From Flavobacterium lotistagni (GTDB lineage: Bacteria; Bacteroidota; Bacteroidia; Flavobacteriales; Flavobacteriaceae), in assembly GCF_011392125.1 (NCBI RefSeq), contig NZ_JAAJBU010000015.1:1-64000 (forward strand): a stretch of 64,000 nucleotides of DNA. The letters run 5' to 3'. Under the pieces are notes generated by a model, which worked only from the letters and a program-made list of their open reading frames with translations, did no database searches and was not told the origin of the DNA. Below are positions 53,168 to 62,098 of this stretch, piece by piece; the stretch's first letter is position 1, and every line of letters begins with the position of its first letter. Position numbers and translations under genes: made by a program.

Positions 53168-54493
53168 ATGAAAAAACACCTACTTCTACTGCTAATACTG
53201 CCCCAACTGTGCCTAGCCCAAGACCTGATGACTTTTAAGGATTGTCTGGAATTGGCCATGAAGAACAACCTCGATCTTAAAACTGCACTCAACCAAGAAC
53301 AAATTGCCAAAACACAATACCGTTCGAGCTACGGAAAATTGGCGCCCAACCTTTACGGAACAGCGGAGAATAAAAACTCTTGGGGCCGTGATATTGATCC
53401 GAATTCGAACTTGTTCATCAATACCGATATCAAGAATTATGTAGGATACATCAATGCGACTTATAACCTTTTCGCCGGATTTACTACGCTAAACACGATT
53501 CGATTGAACAAACAGGAATACCGCATCAACCAATCCAACGTGCAAAAAGTGCAGAACGAAATTACGATTGATCTGGCCGAAAAGTTCATCACAATTCTGT
53601 ATCTGCAAGAAATTATCGCTGCCAACGAAAAACAGATTGAAGCCAGCCAGAAGCAACTCGAATTGGCCCAACTGAAATTCGAAGCCGGTTCGATTCCCGA
53701 AGGTGAAGTGTTTAAAATCAAATCGCAAAAAGCTTCTGAAGAGCTGAATTTGATTACCCACCAAAATAACCTGATCGACAATATGGTCAGCCTCAAACAA
53801 CTCATGAACTTGCCGTTGGAAAAAGAAATCACTTTGGTCAAACCGATTTTGCAACTCGACTCAAATGTGAACGTGGAAGATCAATATGGCATCATCAAAC
53901 AAGCACTCGATTTGAATCCGGCGATTACAATGAGTAAATTCCGTGAAAAGAAAGCCAGAGCAGCATTGGCCTTGGCTAGAGCTTCGAGATATCCGGTACT
54001 GTCCATGCGCGCGCAATACGGTACGCAATACACCAAAACCGATTATGAAGACAACGAAGAAGATTTACTGGATTTCCGCGAGCAAATTCGTAACAATGAA
54101 GTCAACATTCTCAGGTTCAACTTAATTGTTCCTATTTTCAGCCAATTTGACAACCGCTCTAAGATCAAGACTTCGAGAATTCTATACAAACAATCTAAAA
54201 TCGATACGCAAATTAAACAAAACGAACTTTCTAAAACCGTTTTGAAAGCGATTACCGATACCAAAACCTCGCTCAAGAAAAATGAAGCTTCGGCGAAAGC
54301 TTTCGAGTTTTCACAAAAGAGTTTTGAGGCCGATTTGTTGAAATTCGAATTGGGTAAAATCAATACCAACGAACTCAATGTCACCAAAGCCAACTACAAT
54401 AATTCGCAAGCGCAACTCATTCAGTCTAAATACGAATTGCTCTACAACAATGCGCTGATTAAGTTTTATTTGGGCGAAGCTTTTTCGCTGTAA
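53168..54493 (+). CDS. TolC-family outer-membrane channel protein
   Basis: A 441-residue protein with a signal peptide (LLLLLILPQLCLAQ) and the TolC/OEP pattern of two repeated long-helix blocks: TFKDCLELAMKNNLDLKTAL, LYGTAENKNSWGRD, QIEASQKQLELAQLKFEAGS (helix), KARAALALARASRYPVLSMRAQYG, KTSLKKNEASAKAFEFSQKS, LLKFELGKINTNELNVTKA and a final YELLYNNALIKFYLGE. It completes a tripartite type I exporter with the two genes before it. Confidence 0.92.
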   Translation: MKKHLLLLLILPQLCLAQDLMTFKDCLELAMKNNLDLKTALNQEQIAKTQYRSSYGKLAPNLYGTAENKNSWGRDIDPNSNLFINTDIKNYVGYINATYNLFAGFTTLNTIRLNKQEYRINQSNVQKVQNEITIDLAEKFITILYLQEIIAANEKQIEASQKQLELAQLKFEAGSIPEGEVFKIKSQKASEELNLITHQNNLIDNMVSLKQLMNLPLEKEITLVKPILQLDSNVNVEDQYGIIKQALDLNPAITMSKFREKKARAALALARASRYPVLSMRAQYGTQYTKTDYEDNEEDLLDFREQIRNNEVNILRFNLIVPIFSQFDNRSKIKTSRILYKQSKIDTQIKQNELSKTVLKAITDTKTSLKKNEASAKAFEFSQKSFEADLLKFELGKINTNELNVTKANYNNSQAQLIQSKYELLYNNALIKFYLGEAFSL

Positions 54494-54524
54494 AATTAGT
54501 CGGGAAAAATCAGCAGTCTTTTAA

Positions 54525-54532
54525 TATCTTTG
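54525..54532 (+). promoter_or_regulatory. -7 box before O-antigen ligase-like gene
   Basis: TATCTTTG, a perfect TAnnTTTG match, 16 bp before the ATG at 54549. It suggests the gene is transcribed independently of the exporter operon. Confidence 0.5.
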
Positions 54533-54548
54533 GCTCAAAGTCATTAGA

Positions 54549-56537
54549 ATGAAAGCCAAAATCATCGAAAGAAGTTATTTATTTTTTTTGCTGCTGTTGC
54601 CGTTGGTTCACTTTTCAAATACCGTGGATCCGGTTTTGGTTCCGCGCCAAGTATATCTTTCGGTTTTTGTTCTAGTGTTGAGTATTGGGCTTTTAGTTAG
54701 AAATGATACTCTGGGTTCAATTCCTCTGAAAAACTCTTTATTTCTGAGTTTTGCTGGTTATTTCCTTTTCATGGCATTGGGTTCGTTCTACAGCGGATTC
54801 AACTCCGAAAGCTATTATACCTTATCGAAACAATTGTTGCTTTTTGCGTTTTTGGCTTTGAGCATTTACGCGCTTGATCAAGGTTTGCTAAACGTTGGAA
54901 CGATTGTAAAAGCCTGCATCGGCGTTAGTACAATTGCCTTGTTAGGTGCTTTTTACGAATGTTATTCTGCTGAAGATTTATGGAACAAAGCCACGACAAT
55001 CGATAGCTTTTTTGCCAATAAAAACCTGTTGGCTTCTTTCCTATTCTTGTGTCTTCCCTTTTTGGTGATGGGTTTAAAACAATCAAAACCATGGCGCATA
55101 TTGGCTTTAGTTGCGCTAATAGGCACATTCCCAGTATTGATGATTTTGGGCACAAGAACTGTTTTTCTGGCACTAGGAGTTTTCGGAATAATTCTGCTGG
55201 GCTACTTTCTCAGCAAACGCCTGAGCATCAGAAGAACAACTTTGATTCTAGCGATTTCGACTTTATTAATTCTAATATTGGTAGCTGCAATTTGGGGCAT
55301 TTCATCGAAATCAAATGAATCGACTATACCTCTCAAAGGCATAGAAAGATACATTCAGCGTGTGAGCAACAACAAAACTTTAACCTCAAGAATGCAACTT
55401 TGGGAGAATTCTATTCAAATGTGGCAAGAAAACCCTTGGCTCGGTGTTGGTGCCGGAAATTGGCAAGTGGAATTTCCGAAATATGGACTCGACCACTTTG
55501 ATGAAATGAGTATTACCAATGGTTGGCAAACCGTTCAACGCGCCCACAATGACTTCTTGACCATATTGTGCGAAAATGGATTGATCGGACTTCTCACCTA
55601 TTTAGTGATTTTCGGGATTATTTTTTATCAACTCATCTTTTTAATTCGAAAAAGTGATTCATCGCAACAATTCAAATTCGTGCTAATCTTCGGCGTCATT
55701 GCTGGATATTTTGTCATTGCTCTCTTTGATTTCCCTCTGGAACGTATCGAGCATCAAATCTTTCTGATGTTGCTTTTTGCAATAACAACAACAGAATATT
55801 ACACCTTTAAAAAAGAAAATCCTACCTCGCAACTTGAGTGTAAAATTTTAATATACAGTACCGCAACTATTGGTCTATTTGCTCTGATTGTAGGTGTTTC
55901 CCGTTTTAAAGGCGAAATAGAAACTGTCAAAATGTATCGCGCCAAAGACAACGAACTTTGGGAAAAAACACTGCTTCACGCTCAAAATGCTGAGAATCGT
56001 TTTTATAGTATCGACCCGACCAGTATGCCCATAGATTGGTACAAAGGAACGGCTTGTTTCCATAAGAACGATTTTGGTCAAAGTGTTCGTTATTTTGAAA
56101 GTGCTTATGCCCAAGCGCCCTATCAAATTCAGGTAATCCTGAGTTTAGGAACCGCCTACGAAAATTATAATCAAAGACAAAAAGCAATTGAATGTTATCA
56201 AAAAGCTTTGAAAATATCGAGTAATTTTGAAGAGGCAAGGCTGAACTTAGCGGCAGTGTATTACAACAACAAACAATATGATTTGGCTTTTGAAACCATT
56301 GATAAAATGCAGGTCATTAACACCAATAAAAAATATAAATTATACATAATGCCCATTCTTCAGAAAGAAATAAATCTGATACTTACCCGAAATAACGATC
56401 CTGTTCTGTACAAAAAAGTAGCTAAAAAAATCACCAACAGCTATCATATTTTCCGGCTTTACTATCTGTCAAAACAACAAAAAGTGAGCTTTAAAACCAT
56501 GGTATTATCAATGAAAGATAAGGATATTGTGCTTTAA
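54549..56537 (+). CDS. O-antigen ligase-like membrane protein with TPR tail
   Basis: A 662-residue protein with about ten membrane segments (residues ~1-440). The Wzy_C/WaaL segment includes TSRMQLWENSIQMWQENPWLGVGAGNWQ, YGLDHFDEM and QRAHNDFLTILCENGLIG, the conserved periplasmic loop of O-antigen ligases and polymerases. Residues ~480-600 are tetratricopeptide-like (WYKGTACFHKNDFGQSVRYFESAYAQAP, AIECYQKALKISSNFEEARLNLAAVYY). It could join or polymerise surface glycans or act on a glycoprotein. A functional link with the peptidase exporter upstream is possible but untested. It overlaps the convergent birA end by 4 bp. Confidence 0.82.
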   Translation: MKAKIIERSYLFFLLLLPLVHFSNTVDPVLVPRQVYLSVFVLVLSIGLLVRNDTLGSIPLKNSLFLSFAGYFLFMALGSFYSGFNSESYYTLSKQLLLFAFLALSIYALDQGLLNVGTIVKACIGVSTIALLGAFYECYSAEDLWNKATTIDSFFANKNLLASFLFLCLPFLVMGLKQSKPWRILALVALIGTFPVLMILGTRTVFLALGVFGIILLGYFLSKRLSIRRTTLILAISTLLILILVAAIWGISSKSNESTIPLKGIERYIQRVSNNKTLTSRMQLWENSIQMWQENPWLGVGAGNWQVEFPKYGLDHFDEMSITNGWQTVQRAHNDFLTILCENGLIGLLTYLVIFGIIFYQLIFLIRKSDSSQQFKFVLIFGVIAGYFVIALFDFPLERIEHQIFLMLLFAITTTEYYTFKKENPTSQLECKILIYSTATIGLFALIVGVSRFKGEIETVKMYRAKDNELWEKTLLHAQNAENRFYSIDPTSMPIDWYKGTACFHKNDFGQSVRYFESAYAQAPYQIQVILSLGTAYENYNQRQKAIECYQKALKISSNFEEARLNLAAVYYNNKQYDLAFETIDKMQVINTNKKYKLYIMPILQKEINLILTRNNDPVLYKKVAKKITNSYHIFRLYYLSKQQKVSFKTMVLSMKDKDIVL

Positions 56538-57262
56538 AAAAGCAGTTTTATTTCTTTAAGATCAAAGTCTTCAATATGGCTATTTTCGTTAAGAATTTGT
56601 AGCCGTCCACTAGCATTTACCCCTATAATTTCTCCTACAAAGTTTGATTGATCTGGTTTTTGAAAAATCATTGGCTCGCCTTTTTTGAACAACAGATTAT
56701 CATAGTGTATTTTGTAGTCTTCTGATGCTTTGGACCAATTTTCGACAATGGCTTTTAGTTCCTGTATGATACCCAAAAGCAATTCATCTTTATTGAAACT
56801 GACGCCCGTTTGCAAAATCAGCGAAGAAGCTTGCGGCAAATTTTCAAATTCAGTTTGGTTGACGTTAATGCCAATGCCTACAATTGAATCTATTGCTTGG
56901 TCTGATTTGAAACTATTCTCGATTAAAATTCCGCCAATTTTTTTATTCCCTGACATAATGTCGTTGGGCCATTTGATGCACAACTCAGGTATTTCGAGCT
57001 TTTGAAGGCTTTGAATTACGGCTAAAGATACTGCAATGTTCAAGTTGAAAACTAAACTAGCGTCAGGTATAAAATCTTTAATCAAAACACTCATTATAAG
57101 GTTTTTACCAACCTGAGAATTCCAAACCGAGCCCATTTGACCACGCCCATTGGTTTGATTTTCAGTGGTGACTACTGTAAAATTCTCCAGATTTTCCCGA
57201 CGTGAAAAATACTTCAGGAAATCGTTTGTAGAATCTATGGCATCGAGTTTGACAAGCCGCAT
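56534..57262 (-). CDS. birA: Biotin--[acetyl-CoA-carboxylase] ligase
   Basis: A 242-residue enzyme attaching biotin to acetyl-CoA carboxylase (AccB). Motifs: LVKLDAIDSTNDFLKYF, TENQTNGRGQMGSVWNSQVG (GRGRxG-like biotinyl-AMP loop), LCIKWPNDIMSGNKKIGGIL and VGIGINVNQT. It lacks the N-terminal DNA-binding winged helix of E. coli BirA, as is usual for short type I ligases. ATG 57262 is chosen because the 25 residues encoded upstream do not resemble the family. The downstream gene rsfS is divergent. Confidence 0.93.
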   Translation of the reverse strand: MRLVKLDAIDSTNDFLKYFSRRENLENFTVVTTENQTNGRGQMGSVWNSQVGKNLIMSVLIKDFIPDASLVFNLNIAVSLAVIQSLQKLEIPELCIKWPNDIMSGNKKIGGILIENSFKSDQAIDSIVGIGINVNQTEFENLPQASSLILQTGVSFNKDELLLGIIQELKAIVENWSKASEDYKIHYDNLLFKKGEPMIFQKPDQSNFVGEIIGVNASGRLQILNENSHIEDFDLKEIKLLF

Positions 57263-57326
57263 CGCAATGAATTGAAAATAGGAATTTAATCTTATGTTAA
57301 GGTTCAAATTTAATGACAAAAAATGA

Positions 57327-57334
57327 TACCTTTG
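57327..57334 (+). promoter_or_regulatory. -7 box before rsfS-ftsH operon
   Basis: TACCTTTG, a perfect TAnnTTTG match, about 22 bp before the rsfS ATG at 57356. Confidence 0.55.
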
Positions 57335-57355
57335 CACACATATATAAAATAATAA

Positions 57356-57727
57356 ATGGCGAAAAAGACGAGTAATAACGATGTGTTACTAGCAAACATC
57401 ATCAAAGGAATCGAGGAAGTAAAAGGAAACGATATTGACATTTTAGATCTAAGAGAAATAGATAATTCCGCATGTGACTATTTCATTATCTGCAACGGAA
57501 ATTCAAATACTCAGGTTAACGCAATTGTTAACTCCATCCAAAAAACAGTTTCAAAAGCAATCAAAGACAAACCGTGGCACGTTGAAGGCACAGACAATGC
57601 CGAGTGGGTGCTTATGGATTATGTCAATATTGTGGTGCATGTTTTCCAGAAACACATTCGTGAATACTACAACATAGAAAGCCTTTGGGGCGACGCCAAA
57701 ATCACTACCATAGCCAATAAATACTAA
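57356..57727 (+). CDS. rsfS: Ribosomal silencing factor RsfS
   Basis: A 123-residue protein that binds ribosomal protein L14 and blocks subunit joining during slow growth. Motifs: ILDLREIDNSACDYFIICNG, STQVNAIVNSI-like (NTQVNAIVNSIQ), GTDNAEWVLMDYVNIVVHVF and REYYNIESLWGDA. It is followed 10 bp later by ftsH, a recurring order in Bacteroidota. Full length. Confidence 0.95.
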   Translation: MAKKTSNNDVLLANIIKGIEEVKGNDIDILDLREIDNSACDYFIICNGNSNTQVNAIVNSIQKTVSKAIKDKPWHVEGTDNAEWVLMDYVNIVVHVFQKHIREYYNIESLWGDAKITTIANKY

Positions 57728-57737
57728 ACCGAAAAAC

Positions 57738-59669
57738 ATGGCCCAAGACAATAAACCCAATCCTAATAGAATCAAAATTAGCCCGTGGATTCTCTATGCC
57801 GGGGTCATTTTGCTCTTTTTCTTCATCAGTTTTGCCACTGGTGGGTCGAGCTTTCAAGAGCTGGCCAAAACCTCTTCTTCCAAATTCAATACTTTTCTAG
57901 AGCGTGGTGATGTTCAGAAAGTAATTATCTACAATAAAACTGAAGCGGAAGTTTATTTAACACCTGAAGCTTTAAAACTACCCGAGCACAAAGCGGTTGC
58001 CAAAGACTTGCTGAATCGCCCTAATACTAAAGGACCGCATTACGTTTTTGACATCGGAAACGACGAAATTTTCCAGAAAAAACTCGAACAAGCAGTGGCC
58101 GATGGAAAACTCAAAGATTACAACTTCATGCCGAAGAGCAATTGGTCTGAAATTTTCATCAACTTATTGCCTATTTTGGTAATAATCGTCATTTGGATCA
58201 TCATCATGAGACGAATGAGCGGTGGTGCTCCAGGCGGCGGAGGGCAAATTTTCAATATCGGAAAATCAAAAGCAAAACTCTTTGACGAAAAAACTGACAT
58301 CAAAACTACTTTCAAAGATGTCGCTGGGCTTGAAGGCGCCAAAGAAGAAATACAAGAAATTGTTGAATTTCTAAAGAACCCTGAAAAATACACCAACTTG
58401 GGTGGAAAAATACCTAAAGGTGCGTTGCTGGTCGGGCCGCCCGGAACCGGAAAAACCCTTTTAGCCAAAGCCGTTGCCGGTGAAGCAAAAGTGCCGTTCT
58501 TTTCCTTGTCGGGTTCTGATTTCGTAGAAATGTTTGTAGGCGTAGGTGCCTCCAGAGTTCGCGATTTGTTCAAGCAGGCCAAAGAAAAATCTCCAGCAAT
58601 TATCTTCATTGACGAAATTGACGCAGTAGGCCGAGCCCGTGGAAAGAGCAATTTCTCTGGCGGAAATGACGAACGTGAAAACACCCTTAATCAGTTGCTT
58701 ACTGAAATGGATGGTTTCGGCACGAATTCAAATGTTATTGTATTGGCAGCAACCAACCGCGCCGATGTTCTTGACAAGGCCTTGATGCGAGCCGGTCGTT
58801 TCGATCGCCAGATTTTTGTTGACCTTCCGGATATTCGTGAGCGCAAGGAAATTTTTGAAGTACATCTCAAACCACTTAAAAAAGTAGAAGCTCTAGACAC
58901 CGATTTCTTAGCCAAACAAACCCCAGGATTTTCAGGTGCAGATATAGCTAATGTTTGTAATGAAGCTGCACTAATTGCTGCCCGTAATAACAAAGAAGCG
59001 GTAGACAAACAAGATTTCCTTGATGCGGTAGATCGAATTGTTGGTGGTTTGGAAAAGAAAAACAAAATTGTCACACCCGAAGAAAAGAAAGCCATTGCCA
59101 TACACGAAGCTGGGCACGCCACGGTAAGTTGGATGCTTGAACACGCAGCGCCGTTGGTAAAAGTAACTATCGTTCCGAGAGGACAGAGTTTAGGCGCCGC
59201 TTGGTACTTGCCTGAAGAAAGACTCATTGTACGCCCCGATCAAATGCTCGATGAAATGTGTGCTACGATGGGCGGAAGGGCTGCTGAGAAAGTAACTTTC
59301 AACCGAATTTCAACCGGAGCCTTGAGCGATCTTGAAAAAGTAACCAAACAAGCGCGTGCCATGGTGACCATTTACGGTTTGAACGACAAATTAGGCAATA
59401 TCACCTACTACGATTCATCAGGGCAAAGCGAGTATAATTTCTCAAAACCCTATTCAGAAGAAACCGCTATGGTTATCGACAAAGAAATTTCGGCACTCAT
59501 CGAAAGTCAGTACCAACGCGCGATACAAATTCTGGAAGAAAACAAAGACAAACTGAATCAACTAGCTGATATTCTGATAGAAAAGGAAGTGATATTTAAA
59601 GACGATTTGGAAGCTATTTTTGGCAAGCGCAAATTCGACGCAAACCTTCAAGAAGAAACTGATTTGTAA
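57738..59669 (+). CDS. ftsH: ATP-dependent zinc metalloprotease FtsH
   Basis: A 643-residue membrane-bound AAA+ protease. Two membrane segments ([19 protein letters not shown] run at ~15-32; [20 protein letters not shown] at ~140-158), then the AAA domain with [18 protein letters not shown] (Walker A ~231), pore loop [29 protein letters not shown] (Walker B), and the second region of homology, then the peptidase domain with [11 protein letters not shown] (zinc His456-Glu-His). It degrades unstable and unassembled membrane proteins and regulators such as LpxC. Followed by a terminator, so the LUD-cdsA group has its own promoter. Confidence 0.97.
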   Translation: MAQDNKPNPNRIKISPWILYAGVILLFFFISFATGGSSFQELAKTSSSKFNTFLERGDVQKVIIYNKTEAEVYLTPEALKLPEHKAVAKDLLNRPNTKGPHYVFDIGNDEIFQKKLEQAVADGKLKDYNFMPKSNWSEIFINLLPILVIIVIWIIIMRRMSGGAPGGGGQIFNIGKSKAKLFDEKTDIKTTFKDVAGLEGAKEEIQEIVEFLKNPEKYTNLGGKIPKGALLVGPPGTGKTLLAKAVAGEAKVPFFSLSGSDFVEMFVGVGASRVRDLFKQAKEKSPAIIFIDEIDAVGRARGKSNFSGGNDERENTLNQLLTEMDGFGTNSNVIVLAATNRADVLDKALMRAGRFDRQIFVDLPDIRERKEIFEVHLKPLKKVEALDTDFLAKQTPGFSGADIANVCNEAALIAARNNKEAVDKQDFLDAVDRIVGGLEKKNKIVTPEEKKAIAIHEAGHATVSWMLEHAAPLVKVTIVPRGQSLGAAWYLPEERLIVRPDQMLDEMCATMGGRAAEKVTFNRISTGALSDLEKVTKQARAMVTIYGLNDKLGNITYYDSSGQSEYNFSKPYSEETAMVIDKEISALIESQYQRAIQILEENKDKLNQLADILIEKEVIFKDDLEAIFGKRKFDANLQEETDL

Positions 59670-59695
59670 ACTTTCAGCAAAAACATATTTTTTTT

Positions 59696-59735
59696 AAAAA
59701 TCTTAATTCGAGCCATTATTTGAATTAAGATTTTT
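59696..59735 (+). terminator. Terminator after ftsH
   Basis: AAAAATCTTAATTC/GAATTAAGATTTTT perfect arms followed by further T residues. Confidence 0.85.
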
Positions 59736-59736
59736 T

Positions 59737-59744
59737 TATCTTTG
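59737..59744 (+). promoter_or_regulatory. -7 box before LUD-cdsA-psd operon
   Basis: TATCTTTG, a perfect TAnnTTTG match, at the end of the ftsH terminator and 31 bp before the ATG at 59775. Confidence 0.5.
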
Positions 59745-59774
59745 GATGTTTTCATACCTATCTATTTACAGCAT

Positions 59775-60377
59775 ATGAGTCTTTTCAGGAAATTTTTTGG
59801 TACCGGTAATGATGCCTCAGACGAGGAAAAGCAGAGTGAGTTTAATACTCCGCCAGCCCATTTATCGGCACCCGCAGATGAAAAGTTCACTTTCAATTTC
59901 AAGAAAAACGGAGGAAAATTTCTCTACTGCGAAGATTTATCCGAAGTCAAAGACCATTTTGAACATATCTTAGAAGAAAACGATTGGTTCGAGTCTGAAG
60001 CCACTTGTTTTGAACCGAAGTTGTACAGTATGCTCGATGAAAACAAACTGGTTTACAAGAACACCACCAACCCCAAGTTCTTGTTGGCAAGTTGTGAAAA
60101 CCTAATTGCCGATGAAGGCTCAATCTTGTTCTCATCAAACCAAATCAAGCAGAACAAACCAAATGATCTGCCGGTAAATATGGTGATCCTGGCCACCACC
60201 AGTCAAATCTTAGAAAGCAAAAGTGACGGTCTTCGCGCCATCAAAAAGAAATACGACAAAGATTACCCGACCAATATCACTACCATCAAATATTTCGAAA
60301 AAGCCAAAGAAGAAGACTTTTTACAATATGGCAGTTCGGCCAAAAATCTCTATTTACTTCTTTTAGAAGATCTTTAA
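59775..60377 (+). CDS. LUD-domain (LutC/YkgG-like) protein
   Basis: A 200-residue soluble protein. FRKFFGTGNDASDEEKQSEF opens the chain, then a beta-alpha fold with LLASCENLIADEGSILFSSNQI, LPVNMVILATTSQI and KNLYLLLLEDL, consistent with the LUD (lactate utilisation) family. In other bacteria LutC works with LutA and LutB in L-lactate oxidation, but those partners are absent here and the family is widely used in other contexts. It starts the cdsA-psd-acbp operon (cdsA begins 2 bp after the stop). ATG 59775 is preferred over an in-frame TTG at 59742, which lies in the putative -7 box. Confidence 0.75.
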   Translation: MSLFRKFFGTGNDASDEEKQSEFNTPPAHLSAPADEKFTFNFKKNGGKFLYCEDLSEVKDHFEHILEENDWFESEATCFEPKLYSMLDENKLVYKNTTNPKFLLASCENLIADEGSILFSSNQIKQNKPNDLPVNMVILATTSQILESKSDGLRAIKKKYDKDYPTNITTIKYFEKAKEEDFLQYGSSAKNLYLLLLEDL

Positions 60378-60378
60378 G

Positions 60379-61179
60379 ATGAACGAAACCCTAATCAGGT
60401 CGCTTTCGGGTGCATTATATATTGTTATATTAGTTTCTGCGACCTTATTCCTGAACAGTTTTTTAGCGCTTTTCGGCATATTCTTGATGCTGACCGTGGG
60501 CGAATTTTGCGACTTGGTCAAACTTCCCAAACGTATTGCTTACCCGATTGCCTTATTGGCTTTTCTGACTTTTTCGTTTTTTATTCAAAATCCGATTGTC
60601 GACCTTGTTTTTTGGTCGATTACCTTCGTTACCGCATCAAAGGCAATGTTATTTTTATTCGGAACGCAAACAACCGAACCGAGTTTATTCTCAAAATACC
60701 TCTACCTAATCGGTTATATCGTTTTACCCTTTTTACTGATTACCAAATTACCTTTAATCGAAAATGAATTCAATCCGAGTATAATCATCGGGCTTTTTGT
60801 ATTGATTTGGGTGAATGACACTATGGCTTACGTAGTGGGTAAATCAATAGGCAAAAGAAAATTGTTCGAGCGCATTTCGCCCAAAAAAACGATTGAAGGA
60901 TTTATTGGCGGGTTAGTGTTCGCGGTTATCGCAAGCATTTTTGTTGCTCAGTATTACACTGCTCAACCCATCGCGCTTTGGATGCTGATTGCATTAATTG
61001 TAGGAACTTTAGGAACGATAGGCGATTTAATCGAATCGAAATTTAAGCGTATAGCCGGAGTCAAAGACAGCGGAAAAATCATGCCTGGGCACGGCGGCAT
61101 TTTAGACCGACTCGATAGTATTATATTTGCCGGACCTTTTGTATTTTTGTTATACCAAATTTTAAACTATGTTTCATAA
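60379..61179 (+). CDS. cdsA: Phosphatidate cytidylyltransferase
   Basis: A 266-residue inner-membrane enzyme making CDP-diacylglycerol from phosphatidate and CTP, the branch point of phospholipid synthesis. About seven membrane segments; the C-terminal signature KDSGKIMPGHGGILDRLDS is complete. It overlaps the next gene (psd) by 11 bp, giving a direct pathway link from CDP-DAG towards phosphatidylethanolamine. Length is normal. Confidence 0.96.
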   Translation: MNETLIRSLSGALYIVILVSATLFLNSFLALFGIFLMLTVGEFCDLVKLPKRIAYPIALLAFLTFSFFIQNPIVDLVFWSITFVTASKAMLFLFGTQTTEPSLFSKYLYLIGYIVLPFLLITKLPLIENEFNPSIIIGLFVLIWVNDTMAYVVGKSIGKRKLFERISPKKTIEGFIGGLVFAVIASIFVAQYYTAQPIALWMLIALIVGTLGTIGDLIESKFKRIAGVKDSGKIMPGHGGILDRLDSIIFAGPFVFLLYQILNYVS

Positions 61180-61825
61180 AGAAGGCGGGAAAATTATCCT
61201 CATTGCGACTACCCTAACGGTTATTTTCTTACTCATGGCCGACCGATTAATCGAAGCGCTCTGGCTGCAGAAAACCGTACAGATTCTGGTACTCATCATG
61301 CTAATTTTGATATTACAGTTTTTTAGAAATCCGAAAAGAACAGTCGCTATTAATGATGAACACGTTATTGCTCCGGTAGATGGCAAAGTAGTAGTCATTG
61401 AGGAAGTATACGAAGAAGAATATTTCAAAGACAAACGCCTTCAGGTTTCGATATTCATGTCGCCAATTAACGTGCATGTCACTCGCTATCCGGTGAATGG
61501 AAAAATCAACTTTAGCAAATACCATCCGGGAAAGTATTTAGTGGCGTGGCATCCTAAAGCCAGTACAGAAAACGAGCGAACAACTGTTGTAGTAGAAAAC
61601 CGCATTTTCGGTGAAATCTTGTACCGTCAGATTGCCGGTGCTTTGGCCAGACGAATCGTCAATTATGCTCAAAATGGCATGCAAGTGATTCAGGGTACTG
61701 ATGCCGGTTTTATTAAATTCGGTTCCAGAGTCGATTTGTATTTGCCGCTCGGAACCCAGATCGATGTCAAACTCAATCAAGTAGCCGTCGGTGGGAAAAC
61801 CATCATCGCTACCAAAACCACATGA
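61169..61825 (+). CDS. psd: Phosphatidylserine decarboxylase
   Basis: A 218-residue enzyme of the short (PSD-A/archaeal-like) class. Landmarks: HVIAPVDGKVVVIEEVYEEE, LQVSIFMSPINVHVTRYPVNG, YHPGKYLVAWHPKASTENERT and the self-cleavage region IKFGSRVDLYLP, where Gly-Ser is the expected site that generates the pyruvoyl group. It makes phosphatidylethanolamine. Two membrane segments lie near the N-terminus. It overlaps the acyl-CoA-binding protein gene by 4 bp. Confidence 0.94.
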   Translation: MFHKEGGKIILIATTLTVIFLLMADRLIEALWLQKTVQILVLIMLILILQFFRNPKRTVAINDEHVIAPVDGKVVVIEEVYEEEYFKDKRLQVSIFMSPINVHVTRYPVNGKINFSKYHPGKYLVAWHPKASTENERTTVVVENRIFGEILYRQIAGALARRIVNYAQNGMQVIQGTDAGFIKFGSRVDLYLPLGTQIDVKLNQVAVGGKTIIATKTT

Positions 61826-62094
61826 CCCAAAAAGATCTAAATACCCGTTTTGAAGAAGCTGTTGCCTTGGCAGATGAAATGTCTCAGTCAGAACTTCCGC
61901 AAGATGTGCAATTGCGCCTATACGCCTATTACAAGCAGGCCACCGCAGGAACTTTAGATCCGCTCAAAGCCACCAACACTTTTGATTTGCGCAATGCTTT
62001 CAAAACCAACGCCTGGATGCAAATTAGCCATCTGACTTCTGATGAAGCCAAAGAATTGTATATCGAAGCGATTTTAGCTTTATCCAAAAAATAA
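61822..62094 (+). CDS. Acyl-CoA-binding protein (ACBP family)
   Basis: A 90-residue all-helical protein. It matches ACBP: LNTRFEEAVALADEMSQSE, DVQLRLYAYYKQATAGTL, DLRNAFKTNAWMQISHLTSDEAKELYI, with the Tyr and Lys residues that line the acyl-CoA pocket in the family. ACBP is abundant in eukaryotes and less common in bacteria. Placement after cdsA and psd suggests a role in acyl-CoA supply for lipid synthesis or turnover (inference). It overlaps psd by 4 bp and precedes the superoxide dismutase gene by 4 bp. Confidence 0.92.
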   Translation: MTQKDLNTRFEEAVALADEMSQSELPQDVQLRLYAYYKQATAGTLDPLKATNTFDLRNAFKTNAWMQISHLTSDEAKELYIEAILALSKK

Positions 62095-62098
62095 TCCC

